Assembly: GCA_022571985.1 (NCBI GenBank)
Contig: JACZWU010000001.1
Coordinates: forward strand, 611,653 to 675,652
DNA length: 64,000 nt
Reading direction: 5' to 3'
Source: Candidatus Zixiibacteriota bacterium
GTDB taxonomy: Bacteria; Zixibacteria; MSB-5A5; GN15; FEB-12
The notes below the pieces were generated by a model. That model searched no databases, was not told the DNA's origin, and was given only the letters and a program-made list of their open reading frames with translations. Below are positions 27,026-36,328 of the stretch, piece after piece. The stretch's first letter is position 1, and each line of letters begins with the position of its first letter. Position numbers and translations under genes: made by a program.

Positions 27026-27975
27026 GGCTCGTCTTCCCCGTCAGTCTTCTCCGGATTATCTGGGTCGCCGTAGTCAAAATCGGTCGATTGCAACTTTTCT
27101 TCGGCTTCCCACTTGCGGTAATACAGCCGGCGCTTTTTAAAGCGGAGAAAGCCGGCCACTACCACTACTGCTGCCATCGCTATCCAGAAATAAGATGTAT
27201 CCATAAATAGAGAGGTTAAATTATATCTTTCACTTAAATAATCTCTGTACTCTTTTTCGAACTCTTTATAGCTGCCGCCGATAGAATTGTTCATGGCTTC
27301 ATCCATTGACTTACCCATAGCAATATTATCCAGCAATATATTTAAGGTATTGCTGCCGTATTCTCTTATCAAGTATTCAACTGCCAGATACGACTGGGCA
27401 TAAGCTATCTGAGCTTTGGGCGATTTGAAGCGGTTGAGATTTTCTATCTCTCTTAGAGACAGAAATTGCCCAAAGGTGCCGGCCCTGCTCATGGCCAGGT
27501 TGTCCGACCAGCCCCACTCTAATGAGATGTACATGGCCAGTCCTTCATCAAGCCACCGCGGAGAGCGTTTGAAGCCGGTTCTTTTGTGTAATAACAAATG
27601 AGAATATTCATGCGGCAAAAGCTCGCTGAGTGTCTTTCCGACCGGGAACTTTTCGGGGGACTTGACTGCTATCAGTTTTCTCTGCGGAAAAGCGGCGGCG
27701 GCTCCCCAGTCAGGGAAACGTCCCCGTATCAGCCGGTTGAACTCGTCAATATCATTTAAGACATAGATGGAAGGTTTGTAATCAAGGCTGTCGTGCAGCA
27801 GCTTTATCATTTTCTGGCGGGCACGGTTTAAGATTGAATCTGCCTGGGAAATAATTTGACGGTTGGCAAATTTGTATTTGAAAAATTTCTTTTCAACCAG
27901 CGTATCAATAGAGGCCGAGCCGGCAGTAGAGCATATCAGGCAGAGAGCAGCAAAGAGGTATACAAATTTATTCAT
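27013..27975 (-). CDS. Membrane-anchored peptidase MA-like (gluzincin) protein
   Basis: 320 residues: signal peptide (residues 1-20), an M1/M61-like zinc site HEYSH in LLPHEYSHLLLH with the downstream WLDEGLAMYIS supplying the third ligand Glu, then a C-terminal membrane span (FWIAMAAVVVVAGFL) followed by a basic and acidic cytoplasmic tail. This matches the peptidase MA-like family of unknown substrate. The catalytic Glu and both His are intact. It overlaps the acyltransferase gene, so the two are probably co-expressed. Confidence 0.83.
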   Translation of the reverse strand: MNKFVYLFAALCLICSTAGSASIDTLVEKKFFKYKFANRQIISQADSILNRARQKMIKLLHDSLDYKPSIYVLNDIDEFNRLIRGRFPDWGAAAAFPQRKLIAVKSPEKFPVGKTLSELLPHEYSHLLLHKRTGFKRSPRWLDEGLAMYISLEWGWSDNLAMSRAGTFGQFLSLREIENLNRFKSPKAQIAYAQSYLAVEYLIREYGSNTLNILLDNIAMGKSMDEAMNNSIGGSYKEFEKEYRDYLSERYNLTSLFMDTSYFWIAMAAVVVVAGFLRFKKRRLYYRKWEAEEKLQSTDFDYGDPDNPEKTDGEDEPWRS

Positions 27976-28032
27976 CTAAAAAAGAAGATAATAAAGTTAT
28001 AGGTATTGCCAAGTGCTCAATAATGCTGGCAG

Positions 28033-28770
28033 TTATGCAGTTCGGTCTTTGTCCAGTCCCACTAACTGACTCAGATAGGTAAGTTCTCCGTCTGTCAGTT
28101 TTCTCCAGGATCCGGGATTAAGACCTCTTACAGTAATACCTGCGAACTCAACCCTCTTTAATGATTTAACGGGATGACCAACTCCCGAGCAGAGTTGTTT
28201 GACTTCGCGCTTGCGTCCTTCGGTCAGTGTTAATCTGATAAGAGTTGTATTCCTGCGAAAATTCAAAATATCAACTTTGGCGCGTCCTATCTTGCCGTCT
28301 TCGAGCTTTACCCCGCGGCTGATCAGCATCGATTGCTCCCTTTTGAACTCTCCTTTGACAAGGGCCTCATATATTTTTTTGACGCCAAAGCGCGGATGCG
28401 CCAGCCGGAAAGCGAGTTCGCCGTCATTGGTCAAGATCAGTACGCCTTCGGTATCATAGTCAAGGCGGCCTATCGGATAAACTCTGTACTTCATGCTCTT
28501 GACATAGTCTGCTATGGTTTTTCGTTTAAATGGGTCCTGCAGAGTCGTCATTACTTTTCGGGGCTTATTGAGGACAATGTAGAGCTTAATTTCGACAGGC
28601 TTGATGATGACGCCGTCTACTTTTACGACGTCAACTTCGGGGTCAATAATCAGGCCTATTTTTTCAGGCAGTTCGTCGTTGACAGTAACGCTTTCGTTTT
28701 TTATAAGCGCTTCTGCACCGCGGCGTGAGGTTACTCCGCATAATGCTATGAATTTGGAAATACGAATCAA
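28033..28770 (-). CDS. rluB: 23S rRNA pseudouridine synthase RluB family
   Basis: 245 residues: an S4 RNA-binding domain (ISKFIALCGVTSRRGAEALI), then the RsuA/RluB catalytic motif GRLDYDTEGVLILTNDGELA with its catalytic Asp, and the EGRKREVKQLCSGVGHPV segment. It isomerises uridine in helix 93 of 23S rRNA (RluB class) or a similar site. It lies downstream of scpB, the common arrangement scpA-scpB-rluB. Confidence 0.92.
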   Translation of the reverse strand: MIRISKFIALCGVTSRRGAEALIKNESVTVNDELPEKIGLIIDPEVDVVKVDGVIIKPVEIKLYIVLNKPRKVMTTLQDPFKRKTIADYVKSMKYRVYPIGRLDYDTEGVLILTNDGELAFRLAHPRFGVKKIYEALVKGEFKREQSMLISRGVKLEDGKIGRAKVDILNFRRNTTLIRLTLTEGRKREVKQLCSGVGHPVKSLKRVEFAGITVRGLNPGSWRKLTDGELTYLSQLVGLDKDRTA

Positions 28771-28876
28771 CTGCCCAGTCTACCTTGCAAATCGCAATAT
28801 ATTGGTTTTCGGCCTGTAGAAGAACTTGATCAAGTTAAGAATGAATTTGCAGACTGAATTAAAAATCTATCAGAAA

Positions 28877-29638
28877 TTAACTCTCTGACTCTTCTTCGCT
28901 TTCTAAAATTATAGAAACGCGGTTCATTGTTTTGTCTGCCGGCATGTTGATCTCTGAGAGTCCTTCCTGTTCTTCGGATTCTGCTTCGGCAGTGCTGGCT
29001 CCCTGGGTGTTACCGTTTATTGATTCGTCCTGTTTAATTGTCTGGTTATCTTCTACAACGTCTGACTCAACATTTAGTTCAACTATTTCATCTTCATCGG
29101 GCTCTGTCGATTTTAATATCTCTTCAATTTCAGACATCTGCGGCAGGTCATCCAGTTTGTTCAGACCAAAGAATTTCAAAAATTCATCGGTGGTTGCGTA
29201 TTGCAGTGCCCGGCCGGCTGATTCTGAACGTCCTTTAATATTCACCAGCTTTTTTTCCAGTAAATTATGCAACACACCGTCTGATGATACCCCCCTGATA
29301 TGCTCTATGTCAACTTTGCTGACCGGCTGTTTGTAGGCTACTATTGCCAGCGTTTCCATAGCGGCTCTGGTCAGACGCAATTTTCTGCGACGGGTAAAAA
29401 GAACATCGACATACCTGCTGAAATCCGGCAGAATATAAAATTGATAACCGCCGGCCACTTCCCTGATTCTGAAACTTGCCCCGATTTGTTCATAGCTATT
29501 ATTCAAATCCAGAACAGCCTGAGCAACTTTGCCGGGAGTGAGAGCGCTGTCTGATTCTGATATTCTTTTAGCATTTATAGGCTCTGGCGAGGCTAATATC
29601 AAAGCCTCCACTACTGCTTTTTGGTTATAATTTTCCAT
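28877..29638 (-). CDS. scpB: Segregation and condensation protein ScpB
   Basis: 253 residues. Two winged-helix domains: the start KAVVEALILASPEPINAKRI and the second-domain motif MAETLAIVAYKQPVSK (here AAMETLAIVAYKQPVSKVDI) with EHIRGVSSDGVL. The last 80 residues form an acidic, low-complexity tail that most ScpB proteins lack or have shorter. It bridges SMC head domains together with ScpA. The start abuts the scpA stop (one-base overlap), so translation is coupled. Confidence 0.94.
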   Translation of the reverse strand: MENYNQKAVVEALILASPEPINAKRISESDSALTPGKVAQAVLDLNNSYEQIGASFRIREVAGGYQFYILPDFSRYVDVLFTRRRKLRLTRAAMETLAIVAYKQPVSKVDIEHIRGVSSDGVLHNLLEKKLVNIKGRSESAGRALQYATTDEFLKFFGLNKLDDLPQMSEIEEILKSTEPDEDEIVELNVESDVVEDNQTIKQDESINGNTQGASTAEAESEEQEGLSEINMPADKTMNRVSIILESEEESES

Positions 29639-30453
29639 TACTGTCCTACCGTCTCCTGGACTATCTCATTCCCGATTTCTTCAATTTCATCAATTTTCCG
29701 AATCTCTTCATCAGTTGAACTGTAATTATCTCCGCGATAGACACGAAGTTCTTCAAACAGACTCGACTGCCTGATTTTTATCCGTCTTTGACGCGTCATT
29801 TCAAGCAGAGCTATGAAAGTAACTACCGCCACAATTTTCCTGGGCCTGTCGGAAAACAACTCCCGGAAAGTAGAAAACTCTCTGTTGGCCAAAAAAGCCA
29901 GGACATAGGCTACCCGTTCTTCGACACTGACTTCCTCTAATTCGACGTCGTGAATGACTTCTTCTTTTTGCTCCTCTATCATTTCCTTAAAAGCCGTAAC
30001 CAGGTCAAACAGAGTCGGACCGGGAGTTAAGTCTGTAATCATTTTCTTGTCACTAAATGGAGATGGCGGCACAATTTTGGCCTCTTCAATAATGGCAGTA
30101 TCTCTGAAAATTTCTCCGGCCTCTTTGTACTTGCGGTACTCTATCAAAGCCTGCATCAGTTCGTGACGGGGGTCATCTTCGGCGGTTTCTTCGTCATCGC
30201 GAGGCAGCAGCATTCTTACTTTCATACGAATCAAAGAAGCGGCCATCAAAATATACTCACCGGCAACCTCTAAGTTCAAATCTGTTAGCAGGTCGATATA
30301 CTCAAGATATTGTTTGGTAATTCCGGCAATGGGGATATCGTAAATGTCTATTTCATCTTTTTTAATCAGATACAAAAGTAAATCCATCGGGCCTTGAAAA
30401 AGCGACAGATCTACCAGGTATTGATTGTCTGCTGTATTTTGCGTCTGAATCAT
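29638..30453 (-). CDS. scpA: Segregation and condensation protein ScpA (kleisin)
   Basis: 271 residues. N-terminal kleisin motif FQGPMDLLLYLIKKDEIDIY followed by ITKQYLEYIDLL and an EYILMAASLIRMKVRMLLP helix, then the C-terminal winged-helix (FLALLEMTRQRRI-type, here FIALLEMTRQRRIKIRQ). It links the SMC dimer heads to compact and segregate chromosomes. It is flanked by trpS (one-base overlap) and scpB. Confidence 0.95.
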   Translation of the reverse strand: MIQTQNTADNQYLVDLSLFQGPMDLLLYLIKKDEIDIYDIPIAGITKQYLEYIDLLTDLNLEVAGEYILMAASLIRMKVRMLLPRDDEETAEDDPRHELMQALIEYRKYKEAGEIFRDTAIIEEAKIVPPSPFSDKKMITDLTPGPTLFDLVTAFKEMIEEQKEEVIHDVELEEVSVEERVAYVLAFLANREFSTFRELFSDRPRKIVAVVTFIALLEMTRQRRIKIRQSSLFEELRVYRGDNYSSTDEEIRKIDEIEEIGNEIVQETVGQ

Positions 30454-31481
30454 TATTTTTTTTCTTTTCTGTAATTAGTTTTCATAGCCGTGCGAACTTT
30501 TTCCATCACGTTCTGGGCACGATGTCTGGCTCGGGTAGCTCCTTCTTCTAATACATCCCATATATAATCAGGTTTCTTAATAAGTTCAGCCCTTTTTTCT
30601 CTTATTGGCATTAAAGCATTATTTAGGTTCAGCGCCAGTTTTTTTTTGCAGTCAACACAGCCAAGTTCTCCGGAGCGACAGGGAGGGGCTATCTCCTGCT
30701 TATGCCCGGGAGTGTAAATTTTATGAAGCAGATAAACAGGACATATCTCAGGACGTCCCTTGTCTCCTTTGCGCAATTTCTTAGGGTCGGTATAGTACTG
30801 AAGTAATCTTTTTTCAGTTTGTTTTTCAGTATAGTCCAGCGGAATATGGTTGTCATAAGACTTGGACATCTTGCGGTTATCGGAGCCAAGTATCAGAGGA
30901 GTCTCAGTAAGCAATACTTCCGGCTCGTTGAAAACTTTCTTGAAAGTACTGTTAAAACGAATGGCCAGGTCCTTGGCCAGCCAGATATGCTTTTCCTGGT
31001 CTTTACCTACCGGAACTTTATCGGCATTGTAAAGGCATATATCGGCTGCCTGTAAAACCGGATATCCCAGAAATCCGTAGGAGTCAAGCTGGTCCTTTTT
31101 CTCCTGAAAAGTCGGCATACGTGTCAGAGTGGGGACAGAAATTAACATTGAAAAGATCAGATGAAGTTCGGCATGCTCTTTGACTTCGGATTGAATAAAT
31201 ATCGCACATTTCTCCGGTGAAAGACCGGCTGCCAGAAAGTCCACCGCCATCTGAAAAATCTTATCTTTTAGGTCTCTGGTATTTTTGTATTCGGCGGTCA
31301 GCGAGTGCCAGTCGACGATACAGAGATACATCCAGTATTTTTCCTGAAGGTTCACCCAGTTTTTCAGAGCGCCCTCAAGATTTCCCACATGCAGTGAACC
31401 GGTCGGCTGCATACCAGAAAGAATAGTTTCCTTTCTGACGGGCTGTGTTTCTTTGTTTCTCTTTAGCGTCACGTCTACCAT
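30453..31481 (-). CDS. trpS: Tryptophanyl-tRNA synthetase
   Basis: 342 residues of a class I aminoacyl-tRNA synthetase. The HIGH-type motif is PTGSLHVGN, the KMSKS loop is present as NRKMSKSYDN, and the Trp-pocket region IVDWHSLTAEY is typical. A cysteine set (CRSGELGCVDCKK) near the C-terminus is seen in many bacterial TrpRS. It charges tRNA-Trp in the cytoplasm. It is first in the run trpS-scpA-scpB with one-base overlaps. Confidence 0.95.
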   Translation of the reverse strand: MVDVTLKRNKETQPVRKETILSGMQPTGSLHVGNLEGALKNWVNLQEKYWMYLCIVDWHSLTAEYKNTRDLKDKIFQMAVDFLAAGLSPEKCAIFIQSEVKEHAELHLIFSMLISVPTLTRMPTFQEKKDQLDSYGFLGYPVLQAADICLYNADKVPVGKDQEKHIWLAKDLAIRFNSTFKKVFNEPEVLLTETPLILGSDNRKMSKSYDNHIPLDYTEKQTEKRLLQYYTDPKKLRKGDKGRPEICPVYLLHKIYTPGHKQEIAPPCRSGELGCVDCKKKLALNLNNALMPIREKRAELIKKPDYIWDVLEEGATRARHRAQNVMEKVRTAMKTNYRKEKK

Positions 31482-31590
31482 AAATATTACTGTAAGGCTA
31501 CTGAGATTAAGAGTCGGTTAAGTGCAAATCAATTAAAAACTTCAGAGGATAAATGGCGTAGGTGAAATTGCCTGGTTTACCGGGAATTTC

Positions 31591-32145
31591 TTAATCGACC
31601 AGAGTGAAATATTCGGCTCCATTCCACTTTGAATCCATAAACAGATAGGGGTGCCATAATTTTGATATGCCGCCTTCTCGCTGAATAAAGGTAATATGCG
31701 ATGGCCGCCTGGGCTTTTTGAAAAGCTTCATGCCGGCCATATCGGGGGTTCTGTCCCCTTTGCGGTTGTTGCATCTGGAACAGGCGCAGACCAGATTATG
31801 CCAGCGCTCTCCGCCGCCCATCATCTTGGGCACTATATGGTCAACTGTCATCGGCCCCTTGCGGGTTGAACAATACTGGCATTGGTAGTCGTCACGGATA
31901 AGAACATTCTTGCGGGTCAGTACGATTCTCTTATAGGGAACTTTGCGGTAGCGCCAGAGCCTTACCACCGATGGCACACTATAGCTGGTGCTGACCGTTC
32001 TGATTCTGAGGCCGTCGGCCGATTCAATCATTTCAGCCTTACCCTGAAACATCAGCACCACCGCCCTTCTGGCAGAGCAGACTGTCAAAGGCTCGTAGTT
32101 TTGATTGAGCATTAATACTCGTCTATTAATAACCGATACAAACAT
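31591..32145 (-). CDS. HNH endonuclease family protein
   Basis: 184 residues. The start RRVLMLNQNYEPLTVCSARR is a conserved signature of a widespread chromosomal HNH family. The HNH core follows: CQYCSTRKGPMTVDHIVPKM, then WHNLVCACSRCNNRKGDRTP, containing both zinc CxxC pairs and the catalytic His in DHIVP. These proteins are usually single-copy housekeeping-like genes of unknown physiological role, not restriction enzymes. It stands alone between trpS and the NtrC-type regulator. Confidence 0.9.
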   Translation of the reverse strand: MFVSVINRRVLMLNQNYEPLTVCSARRAVVLMFQGKAEMIESADGLRIRTVSTSYSVPSVVRLWRYRKVPYKRIVLTRKNVLIRDDYQCQYCSTRKGPMTVDHIVPKMMGGGERWHNLVCACSRCNNRKGDRTPDMAGMKLFKKPRRPSHITFIQREGGISKLWHPYLFMDSKWNGAEYFTLVD

Positions 32146-32333
32146 ATTTTTCTGTTCAACAATTTAATTTTTAAAACTGTTATTGCGCAAGTTAGTAACC
32201 CGGCCAAGTTACTGCGACCATAGCGGACAATTTGAAACTAAAAATCGCTCAGGAAGATGGAAATGTCAACCAGAAATTGTACTACGCAAATTCTTCAGTT
32301 CTTTTTCAACTGACTAAAAAAATAGAGGAATTA

Positions 32334-33713
32334 CTACTCCAGCGGATTGAGATCTTTATCAATGTCGTATTTTTTCAGTTTATCAAAAAGAGTGGTGTAA
32401 TCAATCTGAAGAACCTTGGAGGCCTTGCGCTTGTTGCCCCGCACCTGTTTGAGCACTCTGATGATGGCCCCCCGTTCGGCTTTGGCCTGAGCATGAGCGC
32501 CTATCTCTTTGAGTCCGGCCCCTTCCCGAAGCCGTATTTCATCGGTACGCTGCAGTCTTATAGCCAGCTGCTCGGGGCTGACTGTGCGGCCTTCGGCAAG
32601 TATCACAGCTCGCTCCATGGTATTTTCAAGTTCACGTACATTGCCCGGCCAGTGATATTTTTCCAGAAGATTCATAGCCTCTTTGGATATTTTTTTGACC
32701 GGTTTGGACATCTCACGACAATATTTCTGCATAAAATATTCTGCCAGCTCTTTGACATCGCCAATTCGTTCGCGCAGCGGTGGAATCGTAATTGGAAAAA
32801 CGGATAACCTGTAATACAAATCTTCACGGAATTTCTTGGTTCTTATCAATTCGCTTAAGTCCATATTGGTAGCAGCAATAACCCGCACATCTACTTCAAT
32901 AGATTTGGTACCGCCTAAGCGCTCAAAAGTTTTCTCCTGCAAAACCCTTAGCAGCTTGGCCTGCAGAGAAACATCCATATCGCCGATTTCGTCTAAGAAC
33001 ATGGTGCCGCTGTGGGCAATTTCAAACTTACCCATCTTGCGGGCATGAGCGCCGGTGAAAGCTCCTTTTTCAGAGCCGAACAATTCATTTTCTAAAAGCT
33101 CTCTGGGAATGGCGGCACAATTCAGAGCTATATATGGTCGGTCTTTGCGCGGCGAGAGAGTATGAATTGCCTTGGCAAAAAGTTCTTTACCGGTTCCTGA
33201 TTCTCCCTGCAGCAAAACCGCGGCATCGGATTTGGCAACTTTTTGAACGAGGCTGCTGATTTCCAGCATCTTTTCATTTTTGCCGATGATATTTTCCAGA
33301 CCATGGTCGGCCATTATCTCTTCTCTTAAGAGAGAATTTTCGGCCACTAGTCGGCGGTTCTCCAGAGCCCGGCCTATTAATACTCCCAGATGCTCGGTAT
33401 CAAACGGCTTAGTTATAAAATCTGCTGCCCCTCTTTTCATGGCCGACACGGCGTCTTCAATTGTCCCGAAGGCAGTCATAACGATAACCGCTGTTTCGGA
33501 GTCAAGGCTTTTGACTCCTGACAATACCTGCAGGCCGTCGACATCGGGCATCTTGAGATCGGTTAAGACTAAGTCGTAAGATTTGCTCTTAATCAGCTCC
33601 AGGGCTTTTTTGCCGTTTGGGGCAGAATCGACCCGATGACCCTCCCCGGAGAGAGTCTGGGTGAGCATCTTTCTCATAGAATCTTTGTCTTCTACAACCA
33701 GTATATCAGGCAT
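32334..33713 (-). CDS. NtrC-family sigma54-dependent response regulator
   Basis: 459 residues. Receiver domain with phosphoacceptor Asp52 (LVLTDLKMPDVDG). AAA+ domain with Walker A GESGTGKE (170-177), GAFTGA (217-222) and Walker B MFLDEIGD. C-terminal Fis-type helix-turn-helix (RGNKRKASKVLQIDYTTLFD). Phosphorylation by a histidine kinase would drive oligomerisation and sigma54 promoter opening. No cognate kinase gene is adjacent, so it is an orphan here. An 18-bp perfect palindrome sits about 105 bp upstream. Confidence 0.94.
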   Translation of the reverse strand: MPDILVVEDKDSMRKMLTQTLSGEGHRVDSAPNGKKALELIKSKSYDLVLTDLKMPDVDGLQVLSGVKSLDSETAVIVMTAFGTIEDAVSAMKRGAADFITKPFDTEHLGVLIGRALENRRLVAENSLLREEIMADHGLENIIGKNEKMLEISSLVQKVAKSDAAVLLQGESGTGKELFAKAIHTLSPRKDRPYIALNCAAIPRELLENELFGSEKGAFTGAHARKMGKFEIAHSGTMFLDEIGDMDVSLQAKLLRVLQEKTFERLGGTKSIEVDVRVIAATNMDLSELIRTKKFREDLYYRLSVFPITIPPLRERIGDVKELAEYFMQKYCREMSKPVKKISKEAMNLLEKYHWPGNVRELENTMERAVILAEGRTVSPEQLAIRLQRTDEIRLREGAGLKEIGAHAQAKAERGAIIRVLKQVRGNKRKASKVLQIDYTTLFDKLKKYDIDKDLNPLE

Positions 33714-33817
33714 TTTACTGCTATTTCCTTACCTTTTTTCGCCACCTAAGAAGTATTCTTGACCGTACTGTAGTCTTATCGGCTGATAGATAAAGGAGTA
33801 AACAGAGAGCCCTGTTC

Positions 33818-33835
33818 TTTCTTTGTACAAAGAAA
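33818..33835. promoter_or_regulatory. 18-bp perfect palindrome, possible operator or terminator hairpin
   Basis: TTTCTTTGT is followed directly by its reverse complement ACAAAGAAA, centred between 33826 and 33827. It lies between the small lipoprotein gene (stop 33853) and the start of the NtrC-type regulator (33713). A two-fold symmetric operator for the regulator gene or a stem for ending the upstream transcript are both possible. Confidence 0.4.
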
Positions 33836-33852
33836 AAGATGTGTTTTTCGGC

Positions 33853-34305
33853 TTATAGTCGGCCTAAATCGGCAATGACTGTAAAGCCGCAATACTCGGC
33901 CTTGAGAAAATAATCACCAGCGGGTATTTCTTCTTTTTTTAAGCGGCCAATATTGAAAGTAAGTTTGTAGTATCCAAACTTGAGATTCTTGACTAAAAGA
34001 GGTCTGATTATTTTCTGATGCCCGTTCATTAGATTGACATAAGTCAGGCATTCGAATTGTGAGACTTGAAATTCAATCGCAGGTGCCATTTGCAGGTTCT
34101 CCCCCGGCTTAATCTCGACATAGAAAGAATCGACACGGTCCGAACGCAAAAGAGTATACCACTCATCTTCAAGAACTACGGCCGGGTCAATCCAGGCTTT
34201 CTCATAGTAGCCGATTTGTTCAACTGCCGGCATATTATAGAGAGTCTTTTTGCCGCAGCCGACCATTGCTATCAAAATCGCAACTGAAATAAGATATTTA
34301 TTCAT
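33853..34305 (-). CDS. Small lipoprotein of unknown function
   Basis: 150 residues. The N-terminus has a short hydrophobic stretch and lipobox (IAMVGC, Cys about residue 17). The mature part looks all-beta (FYVEIKPGENLQMAPAIEFQ; AGDYFLKAEYCGFTVIADLG), like a small Ig-type sandwich. No family recognised. It overlaps the upstream FlgD-like gene by 8 bp, so the two are probably co-translated and may act together in the periplasm. Confidence 0.7.
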   Translation of the reverse strand: MNKYLISVAILIAMVGCGKKTLYNMPAVEQIGYYEKAWIDPAVVLEDEWYTLLRSDRVDSFYVEIKPGENLQMAPAIEFQVSQFECLTYVNLMNGHQKIIRPLLVKNLKFGYYKLTFNIGRLKKEEIPAGDYFLKAEYCGFTVIADLGRL

Positions 34306-34915
34306 TTTGTAATTTTAGCCTGCTTTTTGTTTTTTGTACAATTTCGCCGTTAATTCGAATCAATCGAACCCAGCCTTCAGGCAGTACTAACTGAATGTCT
34401 TTCAATTCAATTCTATGTATTCCAGCTTTCAAAGTTGTATCCAATATAGCAGAGGTCAGACTGTCACCTGTGTTGAAATCATCGATTGTCAGGCTTGCGG
34501 ATTCTCCTTTAATTTCTGTAGAGAATCGTTCGTCAAAAAATACAACATTGATAACAACACCCGAATAGCTGGCTTTTATTTCACCTCGTTTTTTCTTGCG
34601 GCAGTCGTCAATTAAATAGGTATAAGTTCCAGAGTCCACGAAAAATCCTGAATCATCTTTCTTGTCCCAATAGAAATTGTGATAGCCTCGTCCAGCCAGT
34701 AAATCCACCAAGTGTCTGACGACTTGATTGTTACAATCCAGAATATCTACAGTTAATCTGCATCTGCTGCCTCGTTCTACAGGCACCCAGATTCTCAGGT
34801 TTTCTCTGTCGGCTGAGTCTGCTGGTTGAGTCATAATCTCTTTTAAGGTCTGCCCGGCAGCAGCCGGCTGGAAGACAGATAACAACAAAACACTAGCTAT
34901 TAAGAGAATCTTCAT
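34298..34915 (-). CDS. Exported protein with FlgD-Ig-like domain
   Basis: 205 residues from the ATG at 34915, which places a signal peptide first (MKILLIASVLLLSVFQPAAA). Residues about 40-110 (CRLTVDILDCNNQVVRHLVD, then YHNFYWDKKDDSGFFVDSGT) match the beta-sandwich seen in FlgD and T9SS sorting domains. The second half is another beta domain. Function unknown. It overlaps the small lipoprotein gene downstream and is 26 bp from the nuclease gene upstream. An alternative ATG lies five codons earlier. Confidence 0.68.
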   Translation of the reverse strand: MKILLIASVLLLSVFQPAAAGQTLKEIMTQPADSADRENLRIWVPVERGSRCRLTVDILDCNNQVVRHLVDLLAGRGYHNFYWDKKDDSGFFVDSGTYTYLIDDCRKKKRGEIKASYSGVVINVVFFDERFSTEIKGESASLTIDDFNTGDSLTSAILDTTLKAGIHRIELKDIQLVLPEGWVRLIRINGEIVQKTKSRLKLQNE

Positions 34916-34941
34916 ACAGCTATTATACAATATTATAGGAC

Positions 34942-35604
34942 TCAGGGGCGGCAGATTCTGCAGGGAGACAAGCCCTCGTATAAGGCCTCCTGCATGATTT
35001 CAAAAGTGCGGATATTCGACTGCTTAATCCGGCTGGCTGAGCTGCAGCCCGGACGATGGAATCTGAGCGAAGATTTGCTGGCAATATATTTATCTTCAAA
35101 ATCCCGGTCTATCCCCCAGAGACCTATTTTCGATTCAACTGCTACTCGTTGTGATGCCAGAAGTTCTTTGAATCTCGGACGGCTTAGTTCCTGATCTTTG
35201 ACCAGATAAAGATAACCCAGACCGGCCGCTAAAATCCTCCTGTTGACGAATATGGTATCTTCAATATAAACGAATCCCAGGAGCCTGCCGTAGCGGTCAC
35301 GACGTTTGTCGGCATACTCTATTCTCGACTTTTTGCCCAAAACCAGACTTTCCAGAAACATGGCAGCGCTGTCATAAAACAGCTCCCCCCTTTCAGGAGT
35401 ATCAATTCCCAGCAGCCTCAGCCGGTCGCCGCCGGCCAGTTCAACCGTATCACCGTCGATTACCCGCATAATAACAAACCTGTCCCCGGGAGCTTTATCG
35501 TGGCCGATATTTTCCACTAGCCGAAACAGCAGAATCAGCACCAAGGCAATCAGGATTACTGCTGCTTTTTTGTAAGGCTTTCTTTTCTTTGATGATATTG
35601 GCAT
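34942..35604 (-). CDS. Membrane-anchored thermonuclease (SNase) with cysteine-bearing C-terminal domain
   Basis: 220 residues. One N-terminal membrane anchor (about 14-30). SNase fold at about 42-170 with the catalytic set visible: Asp50/Asp52 in VIDGDTVEL, Arg and Glu in RLLGIDTPERGE, Arg in RDRYGRLLGF. The last 45 residues (SSLRFHRPGCSSASRI...LSPCRICRP) resemble the Ada-type metal-binding domain often attached to SNases. Likely a periplasm-facing, calcium-dependent nuclease. It is first in a run of three small exported proteins. Confidence 0.88.
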   Translation of the reverse strand: MPISSKKRKPYKKAAVILIALVLILLFRLVENIGHDKAPGDRFVIMRVIDGDTVELAGGDRLRLLGIDTPERGELFYDSAAMFLESLVLGKKSRIEYADKRRDRYGRLLGFVYIEDTIFVNRRILAAGLGYLYLVKDQELSRPRFKELLASQRVAVESKIGLWGIDRDFEDKYIASKSSLRFHRPGCSSASRIKQSNIRTFEIMQEALYEGLSPCRICRP

Positions 35605-36328
35605 TCTTATTTCAAAATTTGGCAGATATGAGGCTTAAGTCAATAACAACCAACAGATCTGATAATTTCGCGGCTTTGATAAATACGTAAAAAAACTGGA
35701 AAAACTTTCCTTTTTCACTTGACAAACTCTCCCTGAGGCCTATTTTGATACTGAGCGTGTGTAATAGTTGTTGGTAAGAATCTGAGAGCCAAACTTGATT
35801 CGAACTGCAACGCACAAAATACTTCTTTTTACAGAACTGACAAATCGCTAACGAACTGTTTTTTTGATTATCGAAACAGGTTTCTGTTTTGTAGACAAAG
35901 ATGCAGGTTTGAATTTATTCTTACTTTGAATCTTTAGTATTGAAGAGCTTTTCGATAGTAATCTGTTAGCTTCTAAAGTCCGTTAATCCTTCTCATCTTA
36001 CTTTACTTAAACCCTTAATTAACTACTGGTTTTAAGTAGTTTCAGGAGGAATCAATAGACACAAAACTGAAAATGAAGTTATTGAAGTCTTCTACACAGA
36101 CTTTGGATTTATTCCAAAATAATAAAACAATGAATAACTCTTTCTCCATATGGTAAAGGAAATATGATGAATTTGTTGACTGGTAAAATTAGCTCGAGCT
36201 TCCCTAGACATATTTCGAGTGACTGGCAGAGTGCCTCATGGCTTTTTCGCTTTTGCGGAATTTGCCCGGTAATTTGCCGATATCGGAACGCGAATTCGTG
36301 CTTTTCCTTTCATTTAAGGAGGAATTAA
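35605..36328 (+). other. 724-bp AT-rich intergenic region upstream of the dockerin protein
   Basis: No convincing gene. The region separates the divergent nuclease and dockerin-protein genes and must contain both promoters. A strong ribosome site (AAGGAGG) sits 6 nt before the ATG at 36329. A 54-codon reading frame at 36164-36328 has AAAGGA before it and stops directly against that ATG, but its composition is not protein-like, so it is not annotated as a gene. Confidence 0.55.

Noticed and set aside
35612..35815. 67-codon minus-strand reading frame between the nuclease and dockerin genes
   Set aside because: No ribosome site, no protein-like composition, and it sits in AT-rich promoter DNA.
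36200..36300. Sigma54 promoter upstream of the large dockerin protein
   Set aside because: TGGC and TTGC elements occur but their spacing does not fit the -24/-12 rule.
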